Assembly (NCBI GenBank): GCA_013397115.1
Contig: VWZW01002445.1
Coordinates: 1,279,141 to 1,343,140, forward strand
Length of the DNA stretch: 64,000 nucleotides
Direction of reading: 5' to 3'
Source of the DNA: Edolisoma coerulescens
Taxonomy: Eukaryota > Chordata > Aves > Passeriformes > Campephagidae
Shown here: piece by piece, positions 24,871 to 36,843 of the stretch
Layout of the letters: the number at the start of each line of letters is the position of its first letter
Numbering within the stretch: the stretch's first letter is position 1
The notes under the pieces: generated by a model
Database searches by the model: none
What the model was told of the DNA's origin: nothing
Seen by the model: only the letters and a program-made list of their open reading frames with translations
Made by a program: the position numbers and the translations under genes

Positions 24871-27100
24871 ACAAAGTCTTATTTCTTGTTTACCATCTGA
24901 ATATCCACTACTCTGCCTCTAGTCATTAACAGAACTTCCTGAGAAACTGCATGAAATCTGTTGTAGTGATTTCACAATTTTGATGTGGTATGTCTGTCTT
25001 CTCTGGAAAACATCTCTTGCTTTTTTTAATTTAAGCTACTTCCTTTAAGTCTGTGTTACTGGTGTTAGCTCTGGTCTCACACATTCCATGCATATTTCTC
25101 AGGTGAAGCAACCTGTAATATGGTGCTGGGATGGACAGCACATTTCCTTACTGCCTCCCACCCCTGAGTTATTTTTCTGGGATGCCAGATGCAGTGAGCC
25201 AGAGCACCGTATCACAGAAGACTCCTCACGCATGGACTGCAGTAGAGAAGGAGTACCTTTGTGATTTACTCCCTTTTCATAGGTGGTAGATTACTAAGGT
25301 GACATGAAATTGGATGTGCTGCTGCATTTTGCCCAGGTGCTGTTGTCTTTATGCCTGGGCAGCTCTACAGTATCGCAGTGCCCGTTCTGATCAGAAAAAT
25401 AAGTTTCTCAGTTGCATGCCAGTCCCTAGCTGCCTCCCTCTCTCCGCTCTTCCCAATGAGGCTTTGTAGTTTCTTGGGCACTCCTACGTGCTAGCTCTAC
25501 CTCCCAGTGTGACTCCTTTTGGAAGTGCAAGCTGATACCCTTATTTACACATGCCATGGCCAGTTCAGTGCATCCTCACTGCATGGCTGGTCTGGGTAAT
25601 GAGCGTCACGATCTGAACACCAGGACTGGCCCTTCTTTACTGACTCACATGTGAGGAGGTCTGGTCCCCGCTTTTTTTGGCAAAGGTGCTCCTGGACTCT
25701 TTCTGGGGGGTTTGGGGTAGGTGTGGGAGGACTTCCCTGCTTTGTGGAGCTGTGGGAAAGGCAGCAGAGGTCTGTCAGGCCTTGAAGGGCTTTGTCTGAA
25801 GTCTCGTTCCGGAATAGGTGTGTTCCCTATTGAATGAAGCGTCTGCCAGAAGGCTTTGACCCATTTCAGTCCTGGGTCAGGAGGTTTTCTGACATGTCAA
25901 AGGATTTGGACTAAACTCTGGGGTAAGAGAGTTCAGTCTTTAATGAAGACATACTTCTGGAGCATATTTTGGCACGTGCTGCTTCCAGCAGTCTTCTGTC
26001 TTAGGAAATCTATCCTAAACAGCAACTCGGGGGCAGGTGGTTCTCTGAAGTGATGGTCAGTATTGCCAGTATTTCCAGCCCATTTAACCTGTAGTGAGGG
26101 GTGTGTGCTACTGCTGCCACAGAGCCAAGAGCATGACAGACATCTTGAAGACTTGTGGGAAGATTCAGCCCTGAAAATGATCCCTTGAAAGTAATGAAAC
26201 ATGTATTCAGGCAATTTTTAGAAATTCTGAGAAAGTAGAAGAGACTGAATTTTGGAGTTTTATTAGGCAGAAGTGTTTTCAAATCTAGGGGAGACTTGAG
26301 ACCTGTAGCTGCTACTTAAATTTGATGCTAAGTGTTGTACTGTATAAATTACAAAATTGGTATGTCCGTTAGGACCACTGACATGCTTCTGCGAGCACTG
26401 TGGATTTTAACATTTTTTTTCCTAGCAAGGCAAAACCCTGAAAAATCTCAGCAAAAGCACAGCCTTTTCCTTTATTTGGTGTACAACCTGCAAAACCATG
26501 CAAAGGATTTTTTTTTCCTGTATGTATGTAGAGCCCAAGTTCTCTTCTGTGCATCTGTCTCACTGGAAGACATTCCAGGTGAATCACAAGGCTTTCCGCC
26601 ACTGTGGAGCTCTTGGCAAGACAAATGCTTCCAAATGCTGGTGCCACAGAGTGCTTATGGAGGAAAACTGGTGTGCAGTGTGCTTGGTAATGAGGAGGGG
26701 CAGTAGTGAGTGGCTGATGTCAGCCCCTTGTAATGTTTGGTGTTTATAAAGAAAGTTTCAGACTGGAAAAGAGAAGCAGTAGGGTAAAGCAATGTATTGA
26801 TTAGATTATTGCAGAGTGCATTCACATGGCCCTTGAATTTTCAAAGACACTTAAACAAGGTTCTTATATCTCTACAAAACGTAGCTGGAAATTGTTTTTG
26901 AATTTCCTCATCTTTGCATCTTTACTCAGTGTTAATACAAATATTTTAACTTTGAATCTTTCCTTTTTAAGAACATGTTTATCACCTTTTCTCTGACTGC
27001 AGCAGAAACAAGATTTTTACATTTTGTATTTCAGTCTGGATTGATCTGATTTATCCAGTAATTGTAAGCAAATTGTAATTTGCCTTATTTTTTCTTAGCC

Positions 27101-27118
27101 TTTTTTTTTTTTTTTTTT
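27101..27118 (+). repeat. Poly-T run (18 nt)
   Basis: Eighteen consecutive T residues after TTCTTAGCC and before AGTAAAACAC. On the minus strand it is a poly-A run; no retroposed gene body is evident to its left. Confidence 0.85.
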
Positions 27119-27257
27119 AGTAAAACACATTAGGAATTCTGATTTTGACTAGTTTGGATAAACCTACATTCATTGTTGCTGTTGTACCCAGTTTGGAAGT
27201 GAATCCATTTAAATTGCTTTGGGCCAACACTCTAACTTAGAATTACCCTTGTGAAAG

Positions 27258-27271
27258 ATATATATATATAT
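27258..27271 (+). repeat. Short (TA)n tract
   Basis: About seven TA units after GTGAAAGA. Minor simple-sequence tract. Confidence 0.7.
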
Positions 27272-28539
27272 TACTTATTTTGAGCGTTCCCTTTCGATTT
27301 GCAGGGGTTGCAGTGTATGGAAATTGCCCTGATGTTACTGCTGGGCAAAGTGCCCCTTTTCTAAAGAAAAAAGCAATGATTGCGCTCGCTCTAGTGGCAG
27401 AAGGAGGAATTGTTGTATGTCACTTCATGGATGGTGTATGAGAGCAGAAAAATTCTGATTTAAAGACATTTTTTAAATGCAGTGCAAACGTTTACTCCAT
27501 TTAGCCTGAGCGGGAAATAAATAATTAAAAAAAAGTAATTCTGTGTCTTTAAATAATCTGCAAATAAAACAATAAATCTGTAAAATAAAAAAAGCTGGAA
27601 ATAATGCAATTAAATCTGCCTGTTCTTATGACTTGACTGTCCTGGACATGTTTTACAGGAACAGTAGAGGGGGAATTCTCTTTTTCTCTCTCTCTTTTTT
27701 TTTTTTCTCCTTAAAAACCACACCAGCCATCCTGATAGCCAAGGGAGAAAAGGATGGAAGTTGAGACATTCACAGGCTGCTTGTGCTGCTGCTGAGGTAG
27801 CTCCTAACTTGTGATTTAGTAACGAAATAATGATGTGCAATAATTTAGAACGGTGTCTCTGTCTTTTGGTCATAAATCTCCTTTGCTGGGAAGAAGAGGC
27901 AAGATGTCTTGCTTTCTCCTTGCTGGATGCTGTCCATGTTTAGGTGCCTTTGCATACAGGAGGCAATTCATGCTGCAAATGCACAACTCTTCTACTATCC
28001 ATCTGCCATCATTTTCATCTGTGCCAGCAGCAACTCCGTATAAATCCTGCAGTGCCTATGGTCGCAGGAAGTATCTCTTGGATGAAGGATAGGAAAAGCT
28101 TCAGGCAAACGTGCCAAATTTTTTTTTTTCATGAACCTTTTTTTATAGATGAGCCTCGGGTTTTTCTTCCTGTCAGTTCTGCTACAGTGAGACTTCTTTT
28201 ATTGTGAAAGCGATGTATACACATTTTAAACTGTGTTGATGAGTTAACCACTCAGGAGAAATGCTGGAGAATTCCAAACCCCGGCATCACTGGAGAGGAG
28301 TTGGTACATCGTAGCCTTTTTAAATGCAGGTTGCAAGTACAAATTTTCTCCTTCAGTTTTTAAGCTACATTAAAAAGCAAAACTGAATACACAGATTCAA
28401 GCTCACGCCTGCTTTTATACCTGCTGACTTGTACCAGTGACATAAGACACGATGTGTCTCATGTACTAACAACAAAGCCCTTTTTTTTTTTTTAAGTGAC
28501 TAAATAATCTGATACTTAAGAAGTTCTCAGCACTGCAGA

Positions 28540-28760
28540 AGAATGATGGCATTTATTTAGGGGTTTGAATATGCAATTAAGCATCTAATTTTAAACCTGC
28601 ACACTCAATAATATTGGACTTTGCTACCAAGTTACTTCCTTTTTATGGTATCTGCCAACTGCTGAATTATGCATTAGTGCATTTGACATATTAATACATT
28701 TTAGTAGTGGAGGTACCTGATCAAGCAGCAGCCGAATGACCACAAAATAAATGTCTGAGT
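28540..28760. promoter_or_regulatory. Candidate conserved noncoding stretch
   Basis: Unique-looking AT-rich DNA with clustered homeodomain/POU-like words (TATGCAATTAAGCATCTAATTT near 28571 in two overlapping parts, TTATGCATTAGTGCATTTG near 28665, ATATTAATAC). No open frame or repeat identity explains it. Inference from texture only. Confidence 0.18.
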
Positions 28761-29569
28761 TGGAATCAGAGACTGCCATAAACAATGGAAAACTGCTTGC
28801 CTTTATCTTGCACTGAAATCCCTATTTCCCGTCTGACTTGAAAAACTGGACCCGGTTGATGGAGCCCTTATAGTCTTAGGACCCAGCATCCCCTCTCATC
28901 CGTTAGCACATGCATTATTTTCTTGGGCCTTCTTGATGCTTTTCCCTCCCCCTTTCCTGGGCTCATTTTTTACAGGATAGTAGTATGTTCCTGTAATTCT
29001 AATCAAGCATATTCTGACTTGCTCATAAATTAAAATCAAATACTTAGCTATTACTAATGCACTCTAGCCTACCTGGTTGTAATGAGATCCAGGCCTTTCC
29101 CCGTTCCTGAGTGGAGCTTTCTCCCTTGTCTTTCAGCTGACCTGAAGCAGTGAAGGTGGCTGTGCACTGTCTGTGCTCGCTGAGTTACTGCAGGCACTCC
29201 CCAGTTGTTGCTGATCTTTGCTTTCCAGGATTGCCTACCTATCACTCCCTTGCCAGATTCTGTATGCTGGATGCTCATTGAGACGACATTTGAATATAGC
29301 CCAGTTTTTCCCAGTGGGGAGGCGTGATACCAAACCAGTAGGAGAAGTGGCACTCTCAGCTCCAGCAGGTACGGGAGTGTCACCCAGTTTGTACCGATCT
29401 GTTGAACAGCAAACGCGTCGTGTAAGGGACAGTCAGAGAATTACGAGGCAGGCGTTTAACACTGCAGAAGCAATCTCGGTATTTAACATGCTGAGAATAC
29501 AGGCTAATCACGGAAGGCTTGTCTAGATGTCTGTATTCCTTTGGCTCCTGAGGTATTTTGTAGATGCTG

Positions 29570-29965
29570 ACGGCCAGTGGGAACTTTAAATCAATTTATT
29601 GTGTGTGTTTACATATGCAGCGAAACCATTTGCCATATCATTTAACTACACGGAGTGAATTGTTGACCATGAGCTGGTCTGACCTTTTCAGGCCTAATCA
29701 AGAAATCTGAAATATTATTTTAGCCTGTCAGCCCCAGTAATATGCTGTAAGAGTATCTGGATCTAACTGAAAATGTCAAATGTGCTCTAATATGCAACCC
29801 ATCAAAGTTACGATGCAGGAACCAGTTAAGAATATAAATCTGTAACATCTGTGGTGCATTTCAATTGCCTGGGTAAGTTGTTCTGCCATTGATACAAGCT
29901 AGCTAAAAACAGGCATTTAAAGCAATTCTTTGGAATGCATGTGAGATGTACAGCCACTTAAATAT
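29570..29965. promoter_or_regulatory. Candidate conserved noncoding stretch
   Basis: About 400 bp of non-repetitive, moderately AT-rich sequence. Notable words include AAATCAATTTATTG, CATATGCAG, GGCCTAATCAAGAAATC, AATATTATTTTAGCC and CCATTGATACAAGCTAGC. It resembles vertebrate developmental enhancer/conserved noncoding sequence in texture. No coding exon is recognisable. Cross-species alignment would decide. Confidence 0.2.
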
Positions 29966-32670
29966 TAAAGTGATCTTGAAAGAGGGGTGATAACTCCAGG
30001 TTAGAATACTACTGGAAAAAACAGCCCAGCATGAATACTAGTGCTCTAGTGAATGTCTGGCTAGCTTTATTGTGTGGTAATGTAAGATTAGTGGTCTCAT
30101 GTAACCTCAGAATTTTCCTTTTTAATTTTAATAATTTGCTGCTTGTAAAGTTTTGCTCTTAGGGGTGATAATCCATTATATGAGCTGAGATATCCTTATC
30201 AATCTTATTGCATTTAGTAGTAAAAAATTTTCATAGTTTTGTGCATTTCATGAAAAATCTTCTTCTCTATTTAAAAGTATTCTAAAACCCAGCAATTATC
30301 AGTAGAGTGTTTAATGATGTTCAATTTTTTCTCATCTTCAAAATTTCTGTTCTTGGTATTTTATGAGATAGATCTAGGATATGTCTGCCTCTAATAATTA
30401 TTTGTCAAGCACAAGATCAATTGTTTATTGGTATAATTTCTGGATGATGAATTTAAGTTTGGATTAAAGTGGATGGGCATAATGAAAAACAACTTTGTAT
30501 CCTAAGAAAATGGTATTTTGTTAGCTAAACAGTCTATCAAAATTGTTTAGTCTAAAAACACTTGTTAGACTAAAATTGAGTTGGTTTTTATCTGATTGTG
30601 GGTAGTTCATGTAATTTGAGGTGCTATTAACTGAATTGCTACTATTAGTAAAATGTTGTTGGAAGTAGAATTAAAATGAACTATGGGAAGCATTGCTGAA
30701 CCGATAACTTTGCATGGAAAGTAGTGTGTTTTAAAGTACCCACTTAACGCTATTTGAACTGCTCTTACGAGGCAATGCTGCCCTCCCCTGGTATGCTGAG
30801 AAAAGCAGGAATTTTTATCCCGGTCTGAGCCAGTTCTAGAGCTTCCTATTAAATAGAAATTGGTGGATTGGGGGAAGAACGGGGGAAAAATGCTGTTAAA
30901 CAGACCTTTATACACTTTCTCTGTTAAGAGAGAAAAAAACCCTCCAAAAAAGCCATAAAACAGACGTTTGTGCAGTGCTTTTATGTATGCATGGTGCAGA
31001 TGTAGATGAATGTACAAATAATATACATCGAATCTACTGTGAATACACCATAGAGGGCTGAATTAAGTTTGTGTGGCAATTTGGAGGATGAACTGAAGAC
31101 AAAATAAACAGATGCACGGTGGTAGGAGGACCAATTACAAGAAACTTTTCTTTAGCAGTATAATTTTGTCCTGTAAACATGAATGATAAATCTCTAAACA
31201 TTATATACATGTTCAGTTCTGCAATAGAGAAGTACATGTGACCATGGCCAGGAGTTTGCATGGGAATAGGATTGGCTCTCGTGCAAATGAAGCTGTAGCA
31301 AAGCTGTCATCTGCTGTCAGGGTCTGTTGATTACAAAGATATCACCACAGGCTCAGGAAGTCCCTTCACTGTACATTCCTGAGAGCTGAGGAAAGTAGTC
31401 CAAGGAAATATTACTGTTGCATGGTCTGTTCTTTAATGTATTTCCTCAGATATCTGGTACTAACTGCTGCTGGAGATAGAATGTTGGGGTAGAAGGTTCT
31501 TTAGACTGTCCAACTATGGCTGTTACGTGTTAAATGGATTGCTATTTGCTTTAGTTTTGTGATCCTTCCATTTCTCACTGCTAGGCAATTTCACCATAGT
31601 CCTGATAGCAGAAAGAGATAAGCTTTGTTACAAATACAAGAATTTTAGTTCCCACATCTGAGTCTAATAGAGTGTGTGGGGTGGGCTTCGCTTTTTGTGT
31701 TTGCTTGTTTGTTTTTAAGGTGTAAAATATCACTTTCTTTTTATAGTTAAGATTTTTCTAATTGCTGGACAACTTGCAAAACACACAACCTTTTTTTCCT
31801 GTGGCATATGACTTGACTTATGTTTTGTTTGCTCCTCGTTCCTTTTAGTGCATTGGACATCACCTAACACTAGAGAAAGCTGGAGAGAGTATGTTAAAAC
31901 CTCTGGTTCATGTATTTCTTCGTGTCTTAGATCTGAACAGATGAACAGATTGCCGCATGAGGAGGGGGGTTTTTCTGCCAGACTGGTTTGCTTGAGGACT
32001 TTGCTTGAGTGTGAGTCCTTGTCTACTGCTTAGGGTTAAGTCACTTGGGAGACGTTTTAAGAGCTGTGGAATATAATGACATTCCCAACGTGACTTGGTC
32101 TGCTCCGGTTAGATTTGCATGTTAGAGTGGTGTTGATATTTTACCACAACCTTTTACAGTAAGGTCTAGAAGCTGTTCTGTGTCTCTGGTGCCTACCAGT
32201 CTGCAGAGCAGGTGTGGCCCATTTTGAGCTAGACTCCAACTAGTAAGTTAACCTGTGACTGTGGCAGATAGAACCTGAAGACTCCAGTGGTCTTTCACAG
32301 GCTGTTGCTTCTGAAGAGACTTTCCTGGTAGCAGAACACCAGTATTTGCCTTCATGCACATCAGCGAGTAAGCTGTAGTAATCAATCCTTTTGGGAGCTA
32401 GCTGTAAAACCACTGCAAGTATGGCTCCAAAATAATTAAAGGTCGAGCTAAATCAACAGATTAGATGTCTTTCCTTTTGTGACACCCTGCCACAGTAAAA
32501 CCAGTTTTCTATGTTCTTTTCTGTTAGATCAGTATTCTGGCAGTGCAGCAACCCAGCCCAGCGCATCGAATAGTTCATGTGAACACAGTGGTGTTGCTCC
32601 TTGACCTGGAACAAATGTATGAGGTCTAAAACTGTGTAACAATTTTCTTTCTTCTCCATAACTTTTGCAG

Positions 32671-32844
32671 GTATTGGGGCTGCTGGTGTGGACCCTGATT
32701 GCTGGAACAGAGTACTTTCTATATCCAGCCTTCGGCTGGGTGATGTTTGTAGCTGTGTTTTACTGGGTTCTCACCGTCTTTTTTCTGATCATCTACATGA
32801 CAATGACGTACACCAGGATCCCGCAGGTGCCATGGACCATGGTG
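32671..32844 (+). CDS. CMTM8: CMTM8 exon 2 (codons 57-114)
   Basis: Encodes the first half of the MARVEL domain. Membrane helix 1 continues from exon 1 (about residues 49-68, GLLVWTLIAGT); then comes the short loop EYFLYPAFG and helix 2 (about 79-99, WVMFVAVFYWVLTVFFLIIY), followed by the loop TYTRIPQVPW. This is nearly identical to the mammalian CMTM8 sequence as I know it, which makes this the strongest identification in the window. Acceptor TTTTGCAG|GTATTG and donor ATGGTG|GTAAAT are both phase 0. If the intron were retained, the frame would stay open to 32964. Confidence 0.95.
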
Positions 32845-34212
32845 GTAAATATACCATTCTTTGTTGTTTCAGGTTTGCTGGGTTTTGAAGAGAATAAAGT
32901 ATCAGTGCATTCTGTGTGTTTATTTAAGCAACTGTACTTGTGCTCTTTGCAGATTTTTCCCTAATTACTGTGTGGTTGCATACCTGCAGTGTTTGACCTT
33001 CATACTACCCAGACACTTTAAAACCACTTTTTCTGTGATGTTTCACCATTTTTGTTCAGCGATTGATGTAGTGACTTGATTTTTAATGTGTGTATGACTG
33101 ATACTTATGCACAGTGACCTCTTTTTCTCTTCTCTCTGTGGTGGTTACATCCCATGAAGAATGAGTCTGTCTCTGAGCTAACAGACCTGTTCATGTGGCT
33201 TAAACAGCAGAAATCCCTACTGGAATCAACACCATGCATTTAGAAGCAGGACTTGGGCTCTTAAAACATTAGTCTTCCTCCACTGAAGTTAAAGCAAAGG
33301 TGGTTCAGAGGTAGCAACACTCTGACAATTCACATGTAGTCTACTGTGAAAATGGTGCTGAAAATTAGTCTTATATATATGTTAAATATGTACCATGTAA
33401 TCCTTTGCTTTTAGCTCAAGACTTAAAGCAAATCAGATAAACAGCTACTGTAATTACAGAAAAATTTCACAAGCACTTAAAATTCAGATCCAGTTTTTAT
33501 GGTTTGAGCAAACCTGGCCAGCTCTAACTCTCAACAGTCTATTTTTACATCATTTGCATAACAGCCTGGTCTTCAGGATAGTAGATCCTAAAAGCCATTG
33601 TCATTTCAGCCAACTGGCTATTTGTGACCCATCTAAGAATCACTAGAAATTTTATCTTTGCATTTGTTGGATACAATGAGACACAGTTCTTCTTTTTTTT
33701 TTTTTAACAACTAAATATCATTGACTAGAATTCTGTTATTTTTATGATGAAATGTATTTGACTTCTGTGTTGCTAACAGCTTGTTATCAGCTATATTGTG
33801 TATGTGACTAAAATTGAATACTGGAATACTCTTCTCTTTTAGTGTTCCCATTTGCTGCTGCAATAAATAGCCAGCTATAGCAATTACTAATGAGAACAAC
33901 CAGGATTATGTTCAGATAGCTTCTCTATTTTCAAGTTTCATAACCAGCAATTACCATTAAGGCTGTAACACTGCTATAGAAATGTTGGATTATTTCAATT
34001 ACAGCAGTAATGTGTCTGGGTACATTTAAAGGTGTGGGGTTTTTTTTTTTTCCCCATTGCATTACATGTAAGTAAAGTACATTCAAAGGGAAAGCATCTT
34101 TCTATCCATTTGAATAAAGCTTTGGTCATTACCCTTCTTTCATCAGTTGAATGCTATTATGAGACAACTGCACATAAATGAGTTGCCCCTGATCTATGTG
34201 GTAGACAAACTG

Positions 34213-34256
34213 GAATATTTGATTTGTATTTCTTGAATATTTGAAGTGTATTTCTT
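34213..34256 (+). repeat. 22 bp tandem duplication
   Basis: Two adjacent 22 bp units beginning GAATATTTGA and ending GTATTTCTT, differing at two central positions (TT against AG). A simple local slippage product inside intron 2. Confidence 0.75.
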
Positions 34257-35207
34257 GCTCTGAGTTCCACATGTATTGTAGATGTACATAAATGTAGGCC
34301 CAAAAGGTAGTCTCCTTTTATACAAAGGGGTCATATAAAGAGAAAATAAATACAAAATAAATAAAAGTTGCTTGCTTTCCGGCTTGTTCTGCCCTAAGGT
34401 ATTAAAAGAGCTTTTGGGAACAGCCTTTGAATTGGTCCTCCACTGCTCCTGTCTGGCCAAGAGGAACACTGAGTCTCTTTTCAGAGAGGTGTTTTTAAAG
34501 TCTTTGTTCAAGAGAGCATGACACACACCTTTTTGAGTGAGTTTGCAACCACCTTTACCCTATTCTCGGAAGAATCCCGAATTTCGGTATCTGCCAGTTA
34601 TTGCTCTGCCTCCTTAGGCGACAGTTAGCTCAAACTGTTCCTATTGTATGCAGTATCCAAAATTACATCTGGACCTCTCTGTCATAAATTCACTTTTTGC
34701 AGGTTAAGCACATTACCAAATTGCTTAAGATGCAGTTACTTTTACTGCAAATTAACCCAAAGGACGTGCTTCAAAACTGACTCTCCTTAATAGTGTAAGT
34801 TTTTTGCAAAAACAATCAATGGAAGCTTTTAAAATCTGGTAAATTTGAATTTAAGAAGCAGATGGTAATTTAGCATGAGCCATTTGGTTTGAGTAATATA
34901 TTGGCAGTAAAGGCCCAATCAGCTTGCACTGTATTCCATCTTCCCCAACAGTGTTATTTCCCAGAGCAGCACTTCTCAGAAATTATGTGCTTTTTTCTTT
35001 TCTACATGACAAGATATTGCAGGGATTTGTAGCTTTCCAGGGTAATTGAGTCTTTTTGTAATGGGAAATCTGAAAATAACAACAAATACTCTAGGTAATC
35101 AAATCTGGAGTTTCTAAATCGGTGCTTTACAGAAGTTCACCAGAACCTGCCAATTGTTGGCATCTCATCCTAAAATTGACAGTTTAATATTTTATTGCTG
35201 TAATGCC

Positions 35208-35285
35208 CAGATAAAATGAGGGGTGACATCTGTGGATAGAGATAATACCTTTTATTAGACAAACTGATATAGGTGAGATGAACCC
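35208..35285 (+). mobile_element. Old dispersed-repeat fragment
   Basis: Contains AGATAAAATGAGGGGTGAC, then GATAATACCTTTTATTAGAC, and a GATATAGGTGAGATGAACC end. The first two blocks recur at about 42828-42865. The arrangement (GAGGTAATACCTTTTATTGG-like core followed by a GTGAGA block) resembles a known interspersed repeat of turtles, crocodilians and birds whose name I cannot give with confidence. Confidence 0.4.
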
Positions 35286-36726
35286 CACTCATTTGTAAGT
35301 GTGTGAATCAAATCTCAAGTGCCAGTCCTTGGACTCCATCTGTGTGCTGAGGCACTGCCCAGCCCAGTTCCCTGTGGAAGGGTAACAGGGTATTTTCCAC
35401 TGTTCCTTCTGAACTTCCCTTCTTGAGCTGCAGCTCTTTTTAGATTTTGCCAGAGCTGGTGACAAGTTAATTAAATAGTGAATAACTGGCATAAATTCCT
35501 AGCACCCACTGGGTCACACCATGGGAATTAATAGTTGGAGCTGCACCACTATGGCAACATTTAGACAACTAGAGCAACAGTTAAAGGTTATATTTGTGTG
35601 ACACTCTGGAGTGCAAACCTGGGGTCAGAAGCTGAAGGGCGATGATTATGTACAACATTAGGACTGGGTCTATATTGAGTTACCAATTCCTGCAATTGTA
35701 ACTACATGCAAAGCATGTCACAGGCATTCCACTTAAACATGGCACCAAATTTGCATGTCTCAGATGAGTAGCAGAGTGGGGTTTTGGGGGATTTAAATTT
35801 TTTTTTTAATAAGAAGAAGCTTCCATGACCAAGTAGAGAGAAAGTAAAAGACAAAGTATTAAAATCATATACTTTAAAAAAACCCTCATACATTTTTCTC
35901 TTTCATCTTCCTAGACATCTGTTCTCTCTTCCTCTCCTGTTCTTTCTCACATGCAAAAACCAAACAAACTTTTTGTTTGCTCTCTGTAGTGTTATGTGAG
36001 GTCATTGTTATCTGCTTTGCTTCTTTCTTAGTAATGAATGTAAGTACCCCGAGACATTAACTTTGCTCCTTGGAAGACAAATGCAGCATCTGCCATGGAG
36101 GGATCTTGATGACCCACGTAGTCCGTTCAGACTGTTCTCCTTGGTTTTACCTGTTTCTTTCTCCTCTCAAAAACAGGCAGAAGGGAAAGGTACTGAGAGA
36201 TGGAAGAATACAACTGAGAAAAAAAAATGTCGCCCTCTTTACCTCCTTAAGTACTGTAGAAAACAAAGTTTTGGGAGTTTTATAAATATTCTTCATATGC
36301 CAGGAGTTATAGATTCCTGTCTTTGTGTAGATTAGAAATGTAATCAAAGTGCAGTTTTGTCTTGTTTCTTTTTTTAGTTTTTTATCATGTAGTGTCATAT
36401 TCTTACTGCCTAACCCTTAGATTGTGCTAAACAAACTGAGTCCTTATTTTCACTTTTGGAAAATCACAGCACACCAGCTTTAAGACTTTTCTGGATTTAG
36501 TGTGATGGAGAGAACAGTTTGTCCAAAATGTGGTTTAATGTTTATGGATCTTCAAAGCAGTTAAATTTTAATCTTACAGATAGAAGCATGGAAGAAGGTA
36601 AAAATAGTTAAGAATGACATTTCTAGTGTACACTGCATATGTTCGGTGTATTTCAGAAGAGAGTTTTGTAATGTTGGAAAACAAATGCCTGTGCATATTA
36701 ATTACGTATGTTTGTCTTTTCAACAG

Positions 36727-36843
36727 GGTCTGTGTTTTAATGGAAGTGCCTTTGTTTTGTATCTCATTGCTGCCATTGTAGATGCATCTTCAGTTACCAA
36801 AGATCTGGACAATCACAATTACAACAGCTGGGCAGCTTCTTCA
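36727..36843 (+). CDS. CMTM8: CMTM8 exon 3 (codons 115-153)
   Basis: Encodes membrane helix 3 of the MARVEL domain (about residues 115-135, GLCFNGSAFVLYLIAAIVDA) and the following extracellular-side loop (SSVTKDLDNHNYNSW) leading into helix 4. The match to mammalian CMTM8 is close, including the N-x-NSWAASS motif. Acceptor TTTTCAACAG|GGTCTG and donor TCTTCA|GTGAGT are both phase 0. The exon is 39 codons long. Confidence 0.94.

Larger units (their letters stand above)
4852..32670 (+). other. CMTM8: CMTM8 intron 1 (27.8 kb)
   Basis: Bounded by GTGAGT at 4852 and a pyrimidine-rich acceptor ending TTTTGCAG at 32670. The first ~200 bp belong to the CpG island. The rest is AT-rich, contains no recognisable coding exon on either strand, and its open frames are short and unrelated to known families as far as I can tell. 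It holds an old SINE, an old CR1, microsatellites and candidate regulatory stretches listed separately. The remaining stretches (about 5,060-6,730, 7,950-8,210, 8,410-12,780, 12,840-15,980, 16,880-20,990, 21,320-24,120, 24,880-28,530 and 29,970-32,670) showed me nothing further beyond short simple tracts. Confidence 0.8.
32845..36726 (+). other. CMTM8: CMTM8 intron 2 (3.9 kb)
   Basis: Runs from GTAAAT to a TTTTCAACAG acceptor. AT-rich. It contains a 22 bp imperfect tandem duplication at 34213 and an old dispersed-repeat fragment at ~35208; otherwise I see only short T or A runs and no exon-like frames. Confidence 0.85.
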
